Shown one piece after another: positions 62,291 to 64,000 of a DNA stretch of 64,000 nt. Positions within the stretch are counted from its first letter, which is position 1. Every line of letters begins with the position of its first letter. Location of the stretch: NCBI GenBank assembly GCA_030674155.1, contig CM060334.1, forward strand, positions 38,217,234 through 38,281,233. Direction: 5' to 3'. The notes beneath the pieces are model-generated. The model had not been told where the DNA came from. It did no database searches and saw only the letters and a list, made by a program, of their open reading frames with translations. This DNA comes from Stramonita haemastoma (lineage: Eukaryota > Mollusca > Gastropoda > Neogastropoda > Muricidae). Made by a program: the position numbers and the translations under genes.

Positions 62291-64000
62291 AAATATCACT
62301 ATTGTTGATCCTTGGAGATGTAGCCCAGAAATGAAATTAAAAACAAAAAAATCCAAATGCTTTAGGGCATTTTCAGTTGTACAAGGTAAGAGGGCATGCT
62401 CTGATTTAGGGAGATACTTCCTTGACTTGTGGTCGATAGTTCTATTTTTTGGATGAACATTCCCAATGTGGTTTTTTTTTGTGACGGTTTTGGCTTAACT
62501 GATGTTTGTTTTGGTCTATCTAAGGTATTTTGTTCTGATTTCCTGGCATAGATATAATTTGCACAGTCTGCAACTATCTCCATTCCCCCATGACCATCTT
62601 GAAGAGACAAAAATCTGATCTGAAGGACTGGGATACATGTGCAGTCCACACGTCATGGGATTTTTCCCCTGGACTCCACTTCTCCCAAAAGCCCTTTGGA
62701 TGAGACTATAAACTGAGGCCCTGTGCGTGAATGCACACAGAATATCTTGCACAAACGTCAAACCCTGTTCTGCTTTTCGAAAGAGTAGGCCATTGTGTGC
62801 TGGTGGGAACAGATGACAAAATTTAAATAACTGCTCACACATGGGGACTGGATGTAAAAAAGCACACAAGTGCTTATTCCATTATCCTTGATATAAAAGA
62901 ATAAATAAATAAATAGGCATGGTTTGTCTAAATGAAGTAAAGAGACCAAGCTTCTTCTTGCTGATTGTCCGTTACATTATGATGTCAGCTCCGCCTCTGC
63001 TATTTTATTTATTTATTCTTTTATATCGAGGATAATGGAAAAAGCACCTGTCCTTTTTTTCATCCAGTCCCCGTGTGGATGCAGTTTTATAAATCTTGTC
63101 ATCTGTTCCCACCGCATACGATGGCCTACTCTTACGAAAAGCGGAACAGGACTTAATGTGTGCTCTTTCAGTTTGAATTTCATTTTCTTGAGAATCACTG
63201 ACAGCTTTACTTTTCATGTAAAAGATCATCACAGAGTGAAAGTAAGCAATGTCTGTGATTCTACACCATAATAAATACGAGCCTTGTGCTTTCCTGTTAG
63301 TGTGAGAAATCTGTGACTATTTCACACCCGACAGTTTGCGTTATTCACTCTTACCTTTTCAAACTGAGTCACGGCAGAAGTTTGCGCATGTGGAGGGATG
63401 TACCCCAGTCCTTATATACCCTGCTGTCCCTTTAAACAGTTTCTGCATAATTACTGTATGCTGCTATCATCCAAGAATCTGGCATTGATGCAGTAGATTC
63501 AGATGTGCAGCTAGAAGAAGGGGGGCAGGATGGTTAAGACGTTTTTGCCTGCCAACAAGTAAACCATTAAGTTCTGAGTTCGATTCCCAGCCTCACCCTT
63601 TCTTCCCATTTTGAAGAAAAAAATCAAACTGAATGTCAAAGTCCTTCAGATGAGGCTATAAACCGAGGCTCCATGCGTGAATGCATGCAGAACAAGTTTG
63701 TGCACACGTTGAAAACCTGTTATGCCTTTTGGAAGAGTAGGCTATTAGTGACAGTAGGAATGGGTAACAGAAAACCCTCCAGCATACACACAGGTGTTAT
63801 GGTTAGACACTATCCCCGAAGCCAGAATGGTGGGTGGGTGGGGGGAATGGTCATGTACTTACACATAATATCATTTTTGGTGAACCATGAAGCTCTAGCC
63901 AAAGGAACAAAAAAAAAAAGAAAGACTCGGAAGATCGCATGTGCTTGAGTTAGGGGGTGTAATCATAAGATCCAACTACTTTCCAGCAAAGTCTTTATGT

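Larger units (their letters stand above)
59691..64000. other. Upstream of FAM174: SINEs and a LINE tail
   Basis: The first 300 bases upstream of the FAM174 ATG are SINE-free and probably hold its promoter; no clear TATA box was seen. SINE pieces follow at 60285-60370, 60398-60566, 60655-60830, 61270-61450, 62660-62915, 63005-63170 and 63518-63905. No host exon was recognised. Confidence 0.6.

Overview
This is intron-rich animal nuclear DNA. Exons are short, splice sites are GT-AG, and introns and intergenic DNA are packed with (GT/CA)n arrays and tRNA-headed SINEs. Protein matches and repeat style suggest a mollusc, probably a marine gastropod; that is inference, and nothing here fixes the species. 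No bacterial-type operon, CRISPR array, integron or viral genome was seen.

Four protein genes could be built exon by exon. (1) The 3' half of DNA polymerase iota (POLI, + strand): exons at 1038-1129, 3545-3681 and 5650-7104, with the catalytic part left of the window. (2) A complete FAD-dependent oxidoreductase of the DAO family, related to GlpA/YgaF-type enzymes (- strand, 22553 to 12239), in seven exons of compatible phase giving 413 aa. (3) Ribosomal protein L4 (RPL4, + strand, 28659 to about 42890), with a 5' TOP start, nine exons and 386 aa. (4) A FAM174-family single-pass membrane protein (- strand, 59690 to 48798), two coding exons, 177 aa. RPL4 and FAM174 converge on a 5 kb SINE-free stretch (43.7-48.6 kb).

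The most striking feature is RPL4 intron 5 (37670-40811). It carries six copies of a C/D-box snoRNA that I identify as U18/SNORD18. All six share the same antisense element to the large-subunit rRNA, and four have strong terminal stems, including wobble-preserving changes. U18 also lives in RPL4 introns of vertebrates, so the host-guest pairing is conserved, but six copies in one intron departs from the usual one snoRNA per intron.

Mobile DNA fills the rest: at least five SINE-like families, LINE 3' ends (one duplicated as two 373 bp copies with one difference noticed), a LINE zinc-finger fragment, and class II elements. The class II elements are a 956 bp element with inverted repeats, a piggyBac-like TTAA element in RPL4 intron 4, and a 2.4 kb TTAA element nested in a second copy of the first. 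A SINE in POLI is flanked by about 110 bp direct repeats that duplicate part of an exon.

Coding exons show repeated single-base frame breaks, mostly in short homopolymers, in three independent genes. I read these mainly as consensus errors in the assembly rather than three pseudogenes, but only reads can decide.
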